A stretch of DNA of 56,362 nt from CADCTM01 sp049671305. GTDB lineage: Bacteria; Cyanobacteriota; Cyanobacteriia; Cyanobacteriales; Coleofasciculaceae. The stretch spans positions 1-56,362 of the forward strand of contig JBATUR010000029.1 of assembly GCA_049671305.1 (NCBI GenBank). Direction: 5' to 3'. Under the pieces are notes generated by a model that had not been told where the DNA came from, did not search any database, and was given only the letters and a program-made list of their open reading frames with translations. Made by a program: the position numbers and the translations under genes. Of the stretch, positions 17,773-25,143 are shown in pieces (position 1 is the first letter of the stretch; each line of letters begins with the position of its first letter).

Positions 17773-18978
17773 CTAAGAATGACTTTTAATAGCCTCAACT
17801 AATTGGTCAATTTCACTCTTTGTCGTGAAGTAGTGAACACAAGCACGAACACAGTTAGGATCAAGGATAGTTCGTAGCATAAAACCTTGCTGTTCAAGAA
17901 ATTCTACTAACTGCTTGTGAGACTGATTATTAGTCAAAACAAAGGAAACTAAACCAGCTTGTGGCGGTGTCGTCATCAAACATTCAACTGTCTTAAGTTC
18001 CCCTAAAAGCTGCCAAAGATACTGAGAATTCTCACAAATTTGTTCATAACGTGCTTGAGGTGTCCCCCATTCCTGATGAATTGCGATCGCACTTCTTAAT
18101 CCTGCATAAAGTGGATAAGCCGAAGTCGCAATTTCATAACGCCTAGCATCCGCTTTCCAACCTGTCGGATGTCCCACTTGATCCATCATGATACCACGCC
18201 AACCAATGAACGTGGGATTCAGGCTTGTCATCGCTTCAGGACGCACGTAAAGACCGCCGATACCTTCAGGTCCACACCACCATTTATGACCTGTAAAGGC
18301 ATAAAAATCGGCTTCTAATTCTGTTAAATTTAAAGGCAGGCAGCCGACGGATTGGGCGGCATCCACTAAAACTCGAATTTCCTGTGTTATATTATTATAA
18401 TTGTGGCAAGCTCTGACTATTTCGGCGATTGGTAAGACTTGACCCGTATTCCAAAGCAAATGACTTAAGACAACCAAGCGAGTTTTAGGTCTTAGATGCT
18501 GCTTAATAACTGCTGTCGCATCTCCTTGATTTAAGGTTTCCCGAATTGGACAAGTAGAAACTTCCACATTTAAGCGACGGGCAATTTCAGCAGCAGTGGC
18601 AACAATACCAGGATGTTCGCAGTCAGTAAGTAATAAGTGATCGCCAGCTTGCCAGTCAATACCCCACATAGCAATATTACAACCAACAGTGACATCCTCC
18701 GTCAGAGCGATCGCCTCTACTGTAGCACCTAACTCGGAGGCAATCTTCTTACGAGTTTGATTACCTTCTTCCGTAACCCAAGCATTCACCTTCATCGTAA
18801 AAGGTCCATGCTGCTGAACATATTGATAAGCTTGTTGAATAGCATCCAAAGAAGCTTGAGGAAGCGTACCTTGACCACCAAAGTTAAAATAAGCTTTGTT
18901 AGCTAAAGCCGGAAATTGCAGTCGATGACGTTCAATTTGAGTAGATGCCGGATAGATGCCAGTCATATCAAGGGTCAT
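17773..18978 (-). CDS. PLP-dependent L-cyst(e)ine C-S lyase (C-DES-like), aminotransferase class V fold
   Basis: The 401-residue protein resembles Synechocystis C-DES along most of its length as I recall it. Shared segments include YFNFGGQGTLP, GDHLLLTDCEHPGI, LSHLLWNTGQVLPIAEI, VDAAQSVG and FTGHKWWCGPEGIGGLY. Lys232 in TGHKWW is the expected Schiff-base lysine and Asp206 should pair with the PLP ring nitrogen. C-DES cleaves cystine or cysteine to give a persulfide or sulfide and was characterised through [2Fe-2S] cluster assembly. Class V relatives include cysteine desulfurases and epimerases, but the match here is to the lyase. It lies downstream of ureB on the same strand, separated by 202 bases with no gene seen. 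Confidence 0.85.
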   Translation of the reverse strand: MTLDMTGIYPASTQIERHRLQFPALANKAYFNFGGQGTLPQASLDAIQQAYQYVQQHGPFTMKVNAWVTEEGNQTRKKIASELGATVEAIALTEDVTVGCNIAMWGIDWQAGDHLLLTDCEHPGIVATAAEIARRLNVEVSTCPIRETLNQGDATAVIKQHLRPKTRLVVLSHLLWNTGQVLPIAEIVRACHNYNNITQEIRVLVDAAQSVGCLPLNLTELEADFYAFTGHKWWCGPEGIGGLYVRPEAMTSLNPTFIGWRGIMMDQVGHPTGWKADARRYEIATSAYPLYAGLRSAIAIHQEWGTPQARYEQICENSQYLWQLLGELKTVECLMTTPPQAGLVSFVLTNNQSHKQLVEFLEQQGFMLRTILDPNCVRACVHYFTTKSEIDQLVEAIKSHS

Positions 18979-19180
18979 AAAAAATTAGACCTATTATTTT
19001 ATCGTTCTTATCTCAAACTTACCGTTTCTCTTTAAAACTTCCTTGCTCACCATTCAGTTTACCAAAATCAAACATCAAAGCAACACCAGGCACTTAAGTA
19101 AAATTAACCGAACAGCTTAAACCTTAGAGATTATTATCCAGCCTTAAAATTAAAGTACCAACACTTATAAAACGCTAACT

Positions 19181-19492
19181 TCAACCATCAATTGCACCAT
19201 TAACTCTGCCATTAAAGCCGTAAACCTGACGACTACCAACAAACCCAACTAACACAACTTCCCGTTGATCACCTGGTTCAAATCTTACAGCAGTACCAGC
19301 CGGAATATCAAGACGCATACCTAAAGATAATTCTCGCTCAAAACTCAGTGCTGCATTAACCTCATAAAAGTGAAAATGAGAACCAACTTGAATCGGACGA
19401 TCACCTGTATTTGCTACTTGTAATTGTACAGTTGGGCGACCAGCATTTAATTCTATCTCACCGTCTTGGAAAATCATTTCGCCAGGAATCAT
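19181..19492 (-). CDS. ureB: Urease subunit beta
   Basis: From the ATG at 19492 the protein has 103 residues and begins MIPGEMIFQDGEIELNAGRP, the usual UreB start. The frame also opens at a TTG four codons earlier. VANTGDRPIQVGSHFHFYEVN, RLDIPAGTAVRFEPGDQREV and GFVGSRQVYGFNGRVNG are diagnostic. UreB is a structural subunit of the nickel urease complex with UreA and UreC. It is separated from ureA by about 390 bases containing an opposite-strand ORF, which is unusual, and from ureC by several kilobases. Confidence 0.96.
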   Translation of the reverse strand: MIPGEMIFQDGEIELNAGRPTVQLQVANTGDRPIQVGSHFHFYEVNAALSFERELSLGMRLDIPAGTAVRFEPGDQREVVLVGFVGSRQVYGFNGRVNGAIDG

Positions 19493-19614
19493 AATACTTA
19501 CCAAAAATCAAGTTAAATAATTCTCAAAGCCAGTTTAAGCAATCTTTATCATTTTTCTTCGGATCTACCTGAATATGCACTGCATAATCTGAGAGAAGTT
19601 CATGATTTGATTTT

Positions 19615-19848
19615 ATGACAACCAGAATAATGGTACGCAATTTAGCCTTAATTAAATATTTGTTAGCACAGGAAAGCGCTAACGACTTAGAAATTCAACA
19701 AACCTTAAATTCTCTCAATTTTGTTTGGGAACAGCATATTATTCAGGTAAGAGAATGCATTGAACTGCTGGAAATAGTCAGAGAAAAGGAAGAAATACAA
19801 GGTCATAAGCTTGATTCAATAATTCAAAACCTCCACCATCTCATTTAA
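19615..19848 (+). CDS. Small helical protein encoded between ureA and ureB on the opposite strand
   Basis: The 77-residue ORF starts with ATG and reads MTTRIMVRNLALIKYLLAQE, then a Glu/Gln/Leu-rich helical sequence ending in LDSIIQNLHHLI. No family is recognised. The amino-acid pattern (amphipathic helices, EKEEIQ) is more protein-like than a shadow frame, and no gene lies opposite it. It interrupts the ureA-ureB order and would be transcribed against the urease operon. It could be a late insertion or a small regulator; nothing in the sequence decides this. Confidence 0.5.
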   Translation: MTTRIMVRNLALIKYLLAQESANDLEIQQTLNSLNFVWEQHIIQVRECIELLEIVREKEEIQGHKLDSIIQNLHHLI

Positions 19849-19883
19849 CCCTAATACGTCCTTCAGCTTACCTTTTGCTCAGA

Positions 19884-20186
19884 TTAACGAATTGGATCAT
19901 GAACTGTAACTAGTTTAGTACCATCAGGAAAAGTCGCTTCTACTTGCACTTCTTGCACCATCTCACTCACTCCTTCCATTACCTGTTCACGGGTTAATAA
20001 AGTTGTTCCATAACTCATTAATTCGGCTACGCTACGTCCTTCTCTTGCGCCTTCCATAATAGCAGCAGAAATATAGGCAACCGCTTCTGGATAATTCAAT
20101 TTTAAACCTTTATCCTTACGTCGTTCTGCTAATAGAGAAGCAGTGAAAATCAATAATTTATCTTTTTCCTGTGGCGATAGTTGCAT
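19884..20186 (-). CDS. ureA: Urease subunit gamma
   Basis: The 100-residue length is that of UreA. MQLSPQEKDKLLIFTASLLAE, KGLKLNYPEAVAYISAAIMEGAREG, VAELMSYGTTLLTREQVMEGV and the C-terminal FPDGTKLVTVHDPIR are all conserved. It is a structural subunit of urease. ureD ends 21 bases upstream, so ureD and ureA are clearly cotranscribed. Confidence 0.97.
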   Translation of the reverse strand: MQLSPQEKDKLLIFTASLLAERRKDKGLKLNYPEAVAYISAAIMEGAREGRSVAELMSYGTTLLTREQVMEGVSEMVQEVQVEATFPDGTKLVTVHDPIR

Positions 20187-20207
20187 TGATAATTTCTTGA
20201 AACTCCT

Positions 20208-21065
20208 TCAAACTTGCCAAACGCGCGGTTTAGTAATATTACGCCCCAACAACGACAAGCGCAACAGTTGCCAAACATCGGTAAACCAGTTTCTCGCTTC
20301 TGTGGTCGAATTACCGCGATATCGGCATAGTAATCCTGATTGTAGCTCAGTAACGCCAGCTTCTCCTGATTGCTCCGTGGCTGGCATCAGCATTCTCGCT
20401 TTTTCGATAATATCTGGTGATATTGGTTGCCCTACCCAAGCCAGAGTAGCAACGACTGGTTGTCCCGCCAAACCATGAGGACTATCAAGAATTGTAGGTG
20501 TAGCTGGTAACCATTGTCGATCAATCCAAAGCGGGCGTCCTTGCTGCCAAACTTCAGTATGCGATCGCCATTCTCCTTTTTCAAACTTTTCTCCCCTAGC
20601 CGAGCGACCCAAGCGCGTAATTTCCCAGCCTAGCCAACTTGCTCCTAAAGCTAATTCTACCCGCAAATCTTGCCGATATTGTGCACCATTAAAAATAATT
20701 GTTTCTTGAGGCAACCACTCCAAACAAGCACCCGTTTCTACTTTAATCTGGATCAGTTGTCGAGCAAGCTTGCCGTTACTACGATAAACTTTGGTAGCTG
20801 CCGCCGTCGTCAGTAAGGCTTGGGTATTGGGTTCGAGGTGAATATATTGAGTTAAACCATCGCCTCCTACAATGCCCCCAGCCGTATGCAAAACCACACC
20901 ATGACATACAGCACCTTCTGGATAAAACGGGCGTTGTATCTTCAGCGGTGCCTGCCCCAGGGCGTGAATTAGCTGGGTTTTCCCGTGGCGCAGGGCAAAT
21001 TTTAGTTGCAAACTACCTTGCCATCCAGGGATAGGGGCGTTTTCAGTCAAGATAAAGGAATCCAC
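20208..21065 (-). CDS. ureD: Urease accessory protein UreD
   Basis: The 285-residue protein starts at a GTG and has GWQGSLQLKFALRHGKTQLIH, PLKIQRPFYPEGAVCHGVVLHTAGGIVGGDGL, LTTAAATKVYRS and LEWLPQETIIFNGAQYRQDL, all typical of UreD. UreD binds apo-urease and, with UreF and UreG, guides nickel insertion and lysine carbamylation. No ureE, ureF or ureG gene is present in this window. It is the first gene of the minus-strand ureD-ureA-ureB series. Confidence 0.95.
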   Translation of the reverse strand: MDSFILTENAPIPGWQGSLQLKFALRHGKTQLIHALGQAPLKIQRPFYPEGAVCHGVVLHTAGGIVGGDGLTQYIHLEPNTQALLTTAAATKVYRSNGKLARQLIQIKVETGACLEWLPQETIIFNGAQYRQDLRVELALGASWLGWEITRLGRSARGEKFEKGEWRSHTEVWQQGRPLWIDRQWLPATPTILDSPHGLAGQPVVATLAWVGQPISPDIIEKARMLMPATEQSGEAGVTELQSGLLCRYRGNSTTEARNWFTDVWQLLRLSLLGRNITKPRVWQV

Positions 21066-21184
21066 GCGGGGCTAGAAGTTAAATATAAGTTAATCCAGCC
21101 AGATTTTATCACTCTTATTTTTAAGTCAAAAGCCTTAGATGAATTAAGTGATCAAATACAGATCAAGTAGTCAGAAAAAAGATT

Positions 21185-21298
21185 GTCCTATTGCCTCGAA
21201 AAATCTGGATTATTCAGGCAATTCTAAAAGAGTGAAGAGCGTTCACTCTATCAGTCACAAGCATACAGACACCCCAGTTGCTAATCAACTGGGTTTTT
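21185..21298 (+). ncRNA. Candidate small RNA: two hairpins plus rho-independent terminator
   Basis: Three hairpins occur in order. ATTGCCT at 21190-21196 pairs with AGGCAAT at 21216-21222, with an inner GAA/TTC pairing. AGAGTGAA at 21229-21236 pairs with TTCACTCT at 21242-21249. CCCAGTTG at 21273-21280 pairs with CAACTGGG at 21286-21293 and is followed by five T. No plus-strand gene lies upstream for this terminator to serve, since ureD runs the other way. The layout of hairpin, single-stranded linker and terminator resembles small cyanobacterial RNAs such as Yfr1, but the Yfr1 core ACUCCUCACAC is missing. The 5' end is a guess. Confidence 0.45.
21273..21298 (+). terminator. Rho-independent terminator
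   Basis: A perfect 8-bp stem (CCCAGTTG/CAACTGGG) with the 5-base loop CTAAT is followed directly by TTTTT. The T-run is on the plus-strand side only. Confidence 0.75.
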
Positions 21299-21468
21299 GT
21301 TGACGAATTATTCACATTGATCTGTGATGCTAAGAGCCGTGCTGTTGCTGTAAAAGTCTATCTGAAACGCTACTTTTTTCTATTTTAGCAAGTTTTTAGC
21401 GATCGCTCTAAACATATTCAGGCTTGAGCTGCCGTTATTTTGATGAGCCACAAAAAGCGAGATTTCGG

Positions 21469-21502
21469 AAAAAAAGCCCAGCCAAAGACGGATCGACCGG
21501 GC
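21469..21502 (-). terminator. Minus-strand rho-independent terminator downstream of the small membrane gene
   Basis: On the minus strand GCCCGG (21502-21497) pairs with CTGGGC (21481-21476), including one G-U pair, and is followed by seven T (21475-21469). It would end transcripts of the gene at 21619-21801 after a 3' UTR of about 120 bases. Confidence 0.6.
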
Positions 21503-21618
21503 AATTCAGAAGGAACATGGTAGATGTCCCTGAGAATTCAATACATCATTAATGGCTTAAGCAGACTGAGGGGGGGCTGACTCCCTCATGAGGGGATTTC
21601 AATAGTGTTGAATAACTT

Positions 21619-21801
21619 TTAGGAGGCACGAAACAGGAGATATAAAAAGAATAAAGGAGCCATAGAAATAATCGTAAAGGTAATGGCGTTTTCTAAATTA
21701 CGGCTTACATAGCCAACTGTGACAACTATGCCTAAAACTAAGACAAAAGACAAAATTAATACTAAGGTTTCGCCATCAGAGTCAATTAGGGAGTCTTGCA
21801 T
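21619..21801 (-). CDS. Small two-helix membrane protein
   Basis: The protein has 60 residues from the ATG at 21801, starting MQDSLIDSDGETLVLILSFV. A TTG five codons upstream keeps the frame open, but GAAGAGGA lies 6-13 bases before the ATG and supports the shorter form. Two hydrophobic segments are present: LVLILSFVLVLGIVVTVGY and AITFTIISMAPLFFLYLLF. The loop VSRNLEN lies between them. No family is recognised. A minus-strand terminator downstream supports a monocistronic gene. Confidence 0.6.
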   Translation of the reverse strand: MQDSLIDSDGETLVLILSFVLVLGIVVTVGYVSRNLENAITFTIISMAPLFFLYLLFRAS

Positions 21802-22223
21802 TTGAGTCCTCTTCAATGCTGTAAGTACTTATCTAAAACAGATATGCTGATCAATTATTAGACTTATTTAGTTGATGAAGCTTTGCTCATCTTCTTAATA
21901 AGATTACTACTTGTCTTCAATCAGTGGATAGATTATTAAAAAAATTAATATTATTTTTGATCGGAGACTAGGGTAAAATTCTCAGCCAGTCAAGCAAGTA
22001 TTGAACTTGTTAAAATGAAGCCTCAAGCAAACTGCTACTTCGTTTTAAGGGTTAATCCAGTTTCAGAGCTTCTTATCCACAATTATTAAAGCAGATGTTT
22101 ATTATCAAACCTCACAATAATTTTCTCATTTAAATTATTGATCAAATAACCTCACCTAAGGTAAACGCCCAAACCAAGATGAGGTCATCAAAGATTATTT
22201 AAGAAGTACTTTGAGTAATTAAG
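21802..22223. other. Intergenic region, no gene seen
   Basis: These 422 bases are A+T-rich and lie between two minus-strand genes. A 16-base string AAAATTCTCAGCCAGT near 21975-21990 recurs near 24564-24579; in a window this size such a match could be chance. The promoter of the small membrane gene should lie in the lower part. I see no other structure. Confidence 0.5.
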
Positions 22224-22793
22224 CTAAGAACAATTACGATTAGAAACTTTTTGATCTGGCATTGTGGTATTACATATTACAGCATTTTTTAAATTAGTAT
22301 CCTTCAAACTTGCACCACTTAAATTGGCATTACTCAAGTTTACGGAAATCATTTCTGCACCATCCAAATTAGCACCGCTCAAGTTAGCATAACTGAGGTC
22401 TGCTTCACGCAAAGTTGCTCCACTTAGGTCAGCACCACTAAGACTAGCGCCACTAAGACTTGCACCTCTAAGACTTGCCCAATTAAGGTTAGCATTACTC
22501 AAACTTGCTCCACTAAGACTAGCATTAGTGAGATTAGCACGAGTTAAATTAGCACTATTGAGCAAGGCACTAATTAAGAATGTATTCATCAAATCTGTAT
22601 GATTTAAGTCTGCACTATTCAAATTAGCACGACTCAAATTAACATTACTAAAATTCCTGCGACTTAAGTTACAGTTTTCACATTGCCAACTAGCTGGCGA
22701 CTGCGCTTCTGAATCAACGTTTTGAGCTTGAATTGGGTTTGCCAAAAGAGATGAAGCCAGTAGGAAAACCGTCGTAAGAATTCTTAATTTCAT
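22224..22793 (-). CDS. Secreted pentapeptide-repeat protein
   Basis: The 189-residue protein has a signal peptide (about residues 1-23, MKLRILTTVFLLASSLLANP...QAQ). About 22 consecutive pentapeptide repeats of A(D/N/S)Lxx form follow, such as SGADLSGATLREADLSYANL, predicted to form a right-handed quadrilateral beta-helix. A CENC pair precedes the repeats, and single Cys residues at NAVICNT and NRNCS follow them, which suggests disulfides in an oxidising compartment. It would act in the periplasm or thylakoid lumen. The biochemical role of such proteins is mostly unknown. A 16-bp palindrome lies about 50 bases upstream of the start. Confidence 0.85.
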   Translation of the reverse strand: MKLRILTTVFLLASSLLANPIQAQNVDSEAQSPASWQCENCNLSRRNFSNVNLSRANLNSADLNHTDLMNTFLISALLNSANLTRANLTNASLSGASLSNANLNWASLRGASLSGASLSGADLSGATLREADLSYANLSGANLDGAEMISVNLSNANLSGASLKDTNLKNAVICNTTMPDQKVSNRNCS

Positions 22794-23165
22794 TGCTTTT
22801 CCTAAAAAATATTACTTGTCATTTTGAGAGCATTACTATGCTGGTGCTATTAATAGCACTATCACCATGATTTGGCTGTGTTATCAGCATTAACTTTATG
22901 AATTCTTCAGCTATTTATGCCTGTTTTTGAGATGCTCGTAAAGTTGGCTATTCTAGATAGTAGACTTCTTTTTTTTTAATTAGTTTCTCAATTTTAGCTT
23001 TAGAAAAGCAACAATTAATAATTAGTCAAATAAAATCTAGTAAAAAAATATTTCGTGGCAGATGAAAAGTATTCTAGAAAACACTGGTTTAAGACTAAAG
23101 TTAAATATCGTAGGCACCCATTTTTTTACTTCAGAAGTCATTCTACAAGATTAATAGTATAGGCA
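22794..23165. other. Intergenic region upstream of the pentapeptide-repeat gene
   Basis: No gene is seen in 372 A+T-rich bases. The part nearest the pentapeptide gene holds a perfect 16-bp palindrome and must contain that gene's promoter. The remainder is the 3' flank of the minus-strand gene at 23166. Confidence 0.5.
22844..22859. promoter_or_regulatory. Perfect 16-bp palindrome, possible operator
   Basis: GTGCTATTAATAGCAC reads the same on both strands with no spacer. It lies 51 bases upstream of the pentapeptide-repeat gene start, in the position of a promoter or operator. No regulator is assigned. Confidence 0.4.
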
Positions 23166-23438
23166 TTAACTTTTGGAATTCAGGCAGTCAGAGGCAATTA
23201 GAGAAGAAGTCGCCTTTAATACATAAGTCAAGCCTTCGATGGACAAAAAATGCATCTGAGCAATTATATAATCAATCAAGTGACCGTTTGCCGGCACAAC
23301 AATCAATTCAGATTCTTGATCCAAAAGCTTTTCAACTAGTTCTGCTTTTTCATCTGTGGAGAGTTTTTTAGCAGCTTGCCAAGCTGTCTCAAGATTTTTG
23401 CTGCCATTATCTAAATCAACTAAATTTGTTTCGTACAT
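23166..23438 (-). CDS. Hypothetical protein with an antitoxin-like helix motif
   Basis: The 90-residue protein reads MYETNLVDLDNGSKNLETAW, then AKKLSTDEKAELVEKLLDQ. The second segment resembles the LS-x-E-E-(K/R)-x-E-L-x-x-x-L helix found in addiction-module components, which is weak evidence. A hydrophobic second half (GHLIDYIIAQMHFLSIEGLTYVL) follows. No toxin gene is adjacent. The ATG at 23438 is preceded by GAGATC, a poor ribosome binding site. It could be a real small gene or a remnant. Confidence 0.5.
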   Translation of the reverse strand: MYETNLVDLDNGSKNLETAWQAAKKLSTDEKAELVEKLLDQESELIVVPANGHLIDYIIAQMHFLSIEGLTYVLKATSSLIASDCLNSKS

Positions 23439-23758
23439 GATCTCTAGCCTCTACAATCTTAAAGAAATTATAAAATTATTGACTTTGTGAAGAAAACCGT
23501 AGATTTACTGAAAATTCTACGCAGATAAATACTAGACAACCGATCAAATTTCCTTTACGTGATGAATTTTAAAAATTTCCTATTTTGAGGCAAATTAGCG
23601 GAAAAACCCGAAAACTTTTTTCTTACTAATATCCATTCACAACTTATTCACATCATCTCGATAGAATATTTGTTGTAAGAGGAAGTAATTATCAATAATT
23701 GACTTGCTCAAAGCAGTATTTTAAAAATAGGAAAAAGATTGTAGTTTTTAGAGATACT

Positions 23759-24196
23759 ATGAAAAATTTAACCTGGCTATTATTATTAATTACTCTTTCA
23801 AGTTGTTCTGCCAAGGTGTCTGTTACACCAAATCCAACCGCTTCCTGGATACCAATTGGTGAAAGCAAAGAAGGTGATATTATCTCAATGGATACAGGAA
23901 CTTTATCTTATCCTGAAGGTCAATCTAGAGCTTGGGTAAGAATTGATTATAAAAAAACACCGTCTTTAAAACAGAATGCCACTCAGTTTTATGCTTCGTT
24001 TAACTGTCAAGATCGTACCGTTAAGACAATACGACAAGTTGATCTAGGTACAATGGGCGAAACCATCAAAGATCAATCAATCAAAATGTCTCCCAAACGA
24101 GTAATTCCACTATCTACTGAAGGTATTGCTTTTCAGAAGATTTGTTGGGCAAAAAACACATCAAACATTTTCAATTCTAAGGATAATAGTAATTAA
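23759..24196 (+). CDS. Putative lipoprotein, surface-adhesin-E-like
   Basis: From the ATG at 23759 the protein has 145 residues and starts MKNLTWLLLLITLSSCSAKV, a clear type II signal peptide with lipobox LSSC. An upstream alternative start would bury the signal, so the shorter form is chosen. The body has WIPIGESKEGDIISMDTGTL, an aromatic-rich strand RAWVRIDYKK, FNCQDRTVKTIRQV and FQKICWAKN. This pattern is seen in small surface-adhesin-E-like proteins that are common in cyanobacteria. The mature protein would be lipid-anchored to a membrane. Its 3' end abuts the remnant of a minus-strand gene. Confidence 0.7.
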   Translation: MKNLTWLLLLITLSSCSAKVSVTPNPTASWIPIGESKEGDIISMDTGTLSYPEGQSRAWVRIDYKKTPSLKQNATQFYASFNCQDRTVKTIRQVDLGTMGETIKDQSIKMSPKRVIPLSTEGIAFQKICWAKNTSNIFNSKDNSN

Positions 24197-24513
24197 AAGG
24201 TGGTGTGGAGTAGATACCAAAGAATTTGGATAAGCATTTCATCTGCCACTAAAACACTTTTTGCTGTTGGCAGATGAGCTTTTTTTAAAGAATCTGTATC
24301 ACCAACAATCATCGGTAAATTTGGCAAAGCATTGGCAGCGAGTGCTGTATTATTTAAACCAACAATAGGCTGCTTAAATAATACAGTTTTACCACTCGTT
24401 GACTAACTGCCCCAAACCAATTATTGCCATATAATCATGTTGTGGCACTGTTGACAGATTAAAAATCGATTGAAATTTACCTGACTTTGCTGGGAATTTA
24501 CCCATTGATTCAT
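24193..24513 (-). pseudogene. Decayed NAD-binding TrkA-N (RCK-like) gene fragment
   Basis: Reading the minus strand from the ATG at 24513, three frames supply consecutive pieces of one protein. The pieces are MNQWVNSQQSQVNFNRFLIC, then VPQHDYMAIIGLGQ, then FGAVSQRVVKL, and then KQPIVGLNNTALAANALPNL with PMIVGDTDSLKKAHL and PTAKSVLVADEML. IIGLG-FG is the Rossmann NAD-binding turn, and IVGD-TD-SLKKAHL-TAKSVLV is the later part of a TrkA-N domain of potassium channel or uptake regulators. At least two frameshifts separate them, and the rest of the gene is absent. This identification comes from pattern recall, not a search. Confidence 0.6.
24239..24286 (+). terminator. 10-bp hairpin followed by T7 downstream of the lipoprotein gene
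   Basis: TCATCTGCCA at 24239-24248 pairs exactly with TGGCAGATGA at 24268-24277, with a 19-base loop, then GC and seven T. It lies 43 bases after the lipoprotein stop and could terminate it. It also lies inside the decayed TrkA-N sequence, so it may be coincidental or co-opted. A second inverted repeat, CTGTATTATTTAA (24345-24357) and TTAAATAATACAG (24374-24386), flanked by CGAGTG/CACTCG, lies further on in the same remnant. Confidence 0.5.
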
Positions 24514-24588
24514 TTCTACCGCTTCTTATCAAGATGCTTTCGTTGTGATTATAAGCAAGCCGTAAAAATTCTCAGCCAGTGTTGATTT

Positions 24589-25143
24589 TTAAGGAACAGG
24601 ACAATAATCTGGAGTTTGTTCAAAGGTGAAATTATCTAAGGTAAAGCTATTTGCACCTAATTCCGTAGTTGCCAGAAACTTGACATAAGCAATATTTGAT
24701 GTGGCAACTTTCAAAAAGATATTCGGTGAGAGTCCTGTACCTGCATTGAGATAATTGCTACCGCTAGTGCTTGTCGTGCCCAACACTCTATTCTCGGCAT
24801 CATAAGCCGTTAAAGTAATCTGCCCAATGCCAGTGATATAAGCACCAACACTATCCCAAGTCGAGCCAACTGCATTTACAGTGAGATCACTAGATGTATA
24901 GTTATAAGCTACGTTATTTCCAGAAACTGGGGGATAAGTGGGGTCAAGACCTGCTCCTAGTGACAAAATTGCTGATGTACCATTGAAATCTACACCCAAA
25001 TCCAAAAATTGATTATCAACAATTTCTCCAGGAGATAAGCTATCAAAAGTAATTACCGCAGCTTCTGCTGACTTGCTAATTCCTAAAGTGAGCATTATGG
25101 CGCCGGCGGCAGCGATCGCTAAATTTTTAAAAGTACTAGTCAT
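24589..25143 (-). CDS. Exported PEP-CTERM-type protein lacking its sorting signal
   Basis: From the ATG at 25143 the protein has 184 residues. It begins with a signal peptide (MTSTFKNLAIAAAGAIMLTL...SAEAA). The body, ITFDSLSPGEIVDNQFLDLG, DFNGTSAILSLG, TLTAYDAENRVLGTTS and FTLDNFTFEQTPD, is typical of cyanobacterial PEP-CTERM surface proteins of the ITFDD-like beta-sandwich kind. Those normally end in VPEP followed by a transmembrane helix and basic residues. Here the chain stops at CPVP, just where VPEP would start, and the DNA beyond belongs to another decayed gene. Loss of the signal would give a soluble exported protein. Confidence 0.65.
   Translation of the reverse strand: MTSTFKNLAIAAAGAIMLTLGISKSAEAAVITFDSLSPGEIVDNQFLDLGVDFNGTSAILSLGAGLDPTYPPVSGNNVAYNYTSSDLTVNAVGSTWDSVGAYITGIGQITLTAYDAENRVLGTTSTSGSNYLNAGTGLSPNIFLKVATSNIAYVKFLATTELGANSFTLDNFTFEQTPDYCPVP

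Larger units (their letters stand above)
21066..21618. other. Intergenic region upstream of ureD with a candidate RNA and two terminators
   Basis: No protein gene is evident in 553 bases. The first part must contain the ureD promoter on the minus strand. The middle carries a plus-strand series of hairpins ending in a strong terminator. The last part is the 3' region of the minus-strand small membrane gene, with GAGGG...CCCTC and CCCTCATGAGGG palindromes near 21568-21596 and a minus-strand terminator. Confidence 0.6.

Noticed and set aside
21229..21298. Identification of the RNA as Yfr1
   Set aside because: The conserved single-stranded core of Yfr1 is absent from the linker, so only a general resemblance of shape remains.
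21961..24579. 16-base string AAAATTCTCAGCCAGT present twice as possible recombination ends
   Set aside because: In 56 kb a single 16-base match is close to what chance allows, and neither copy is at a clear junction.
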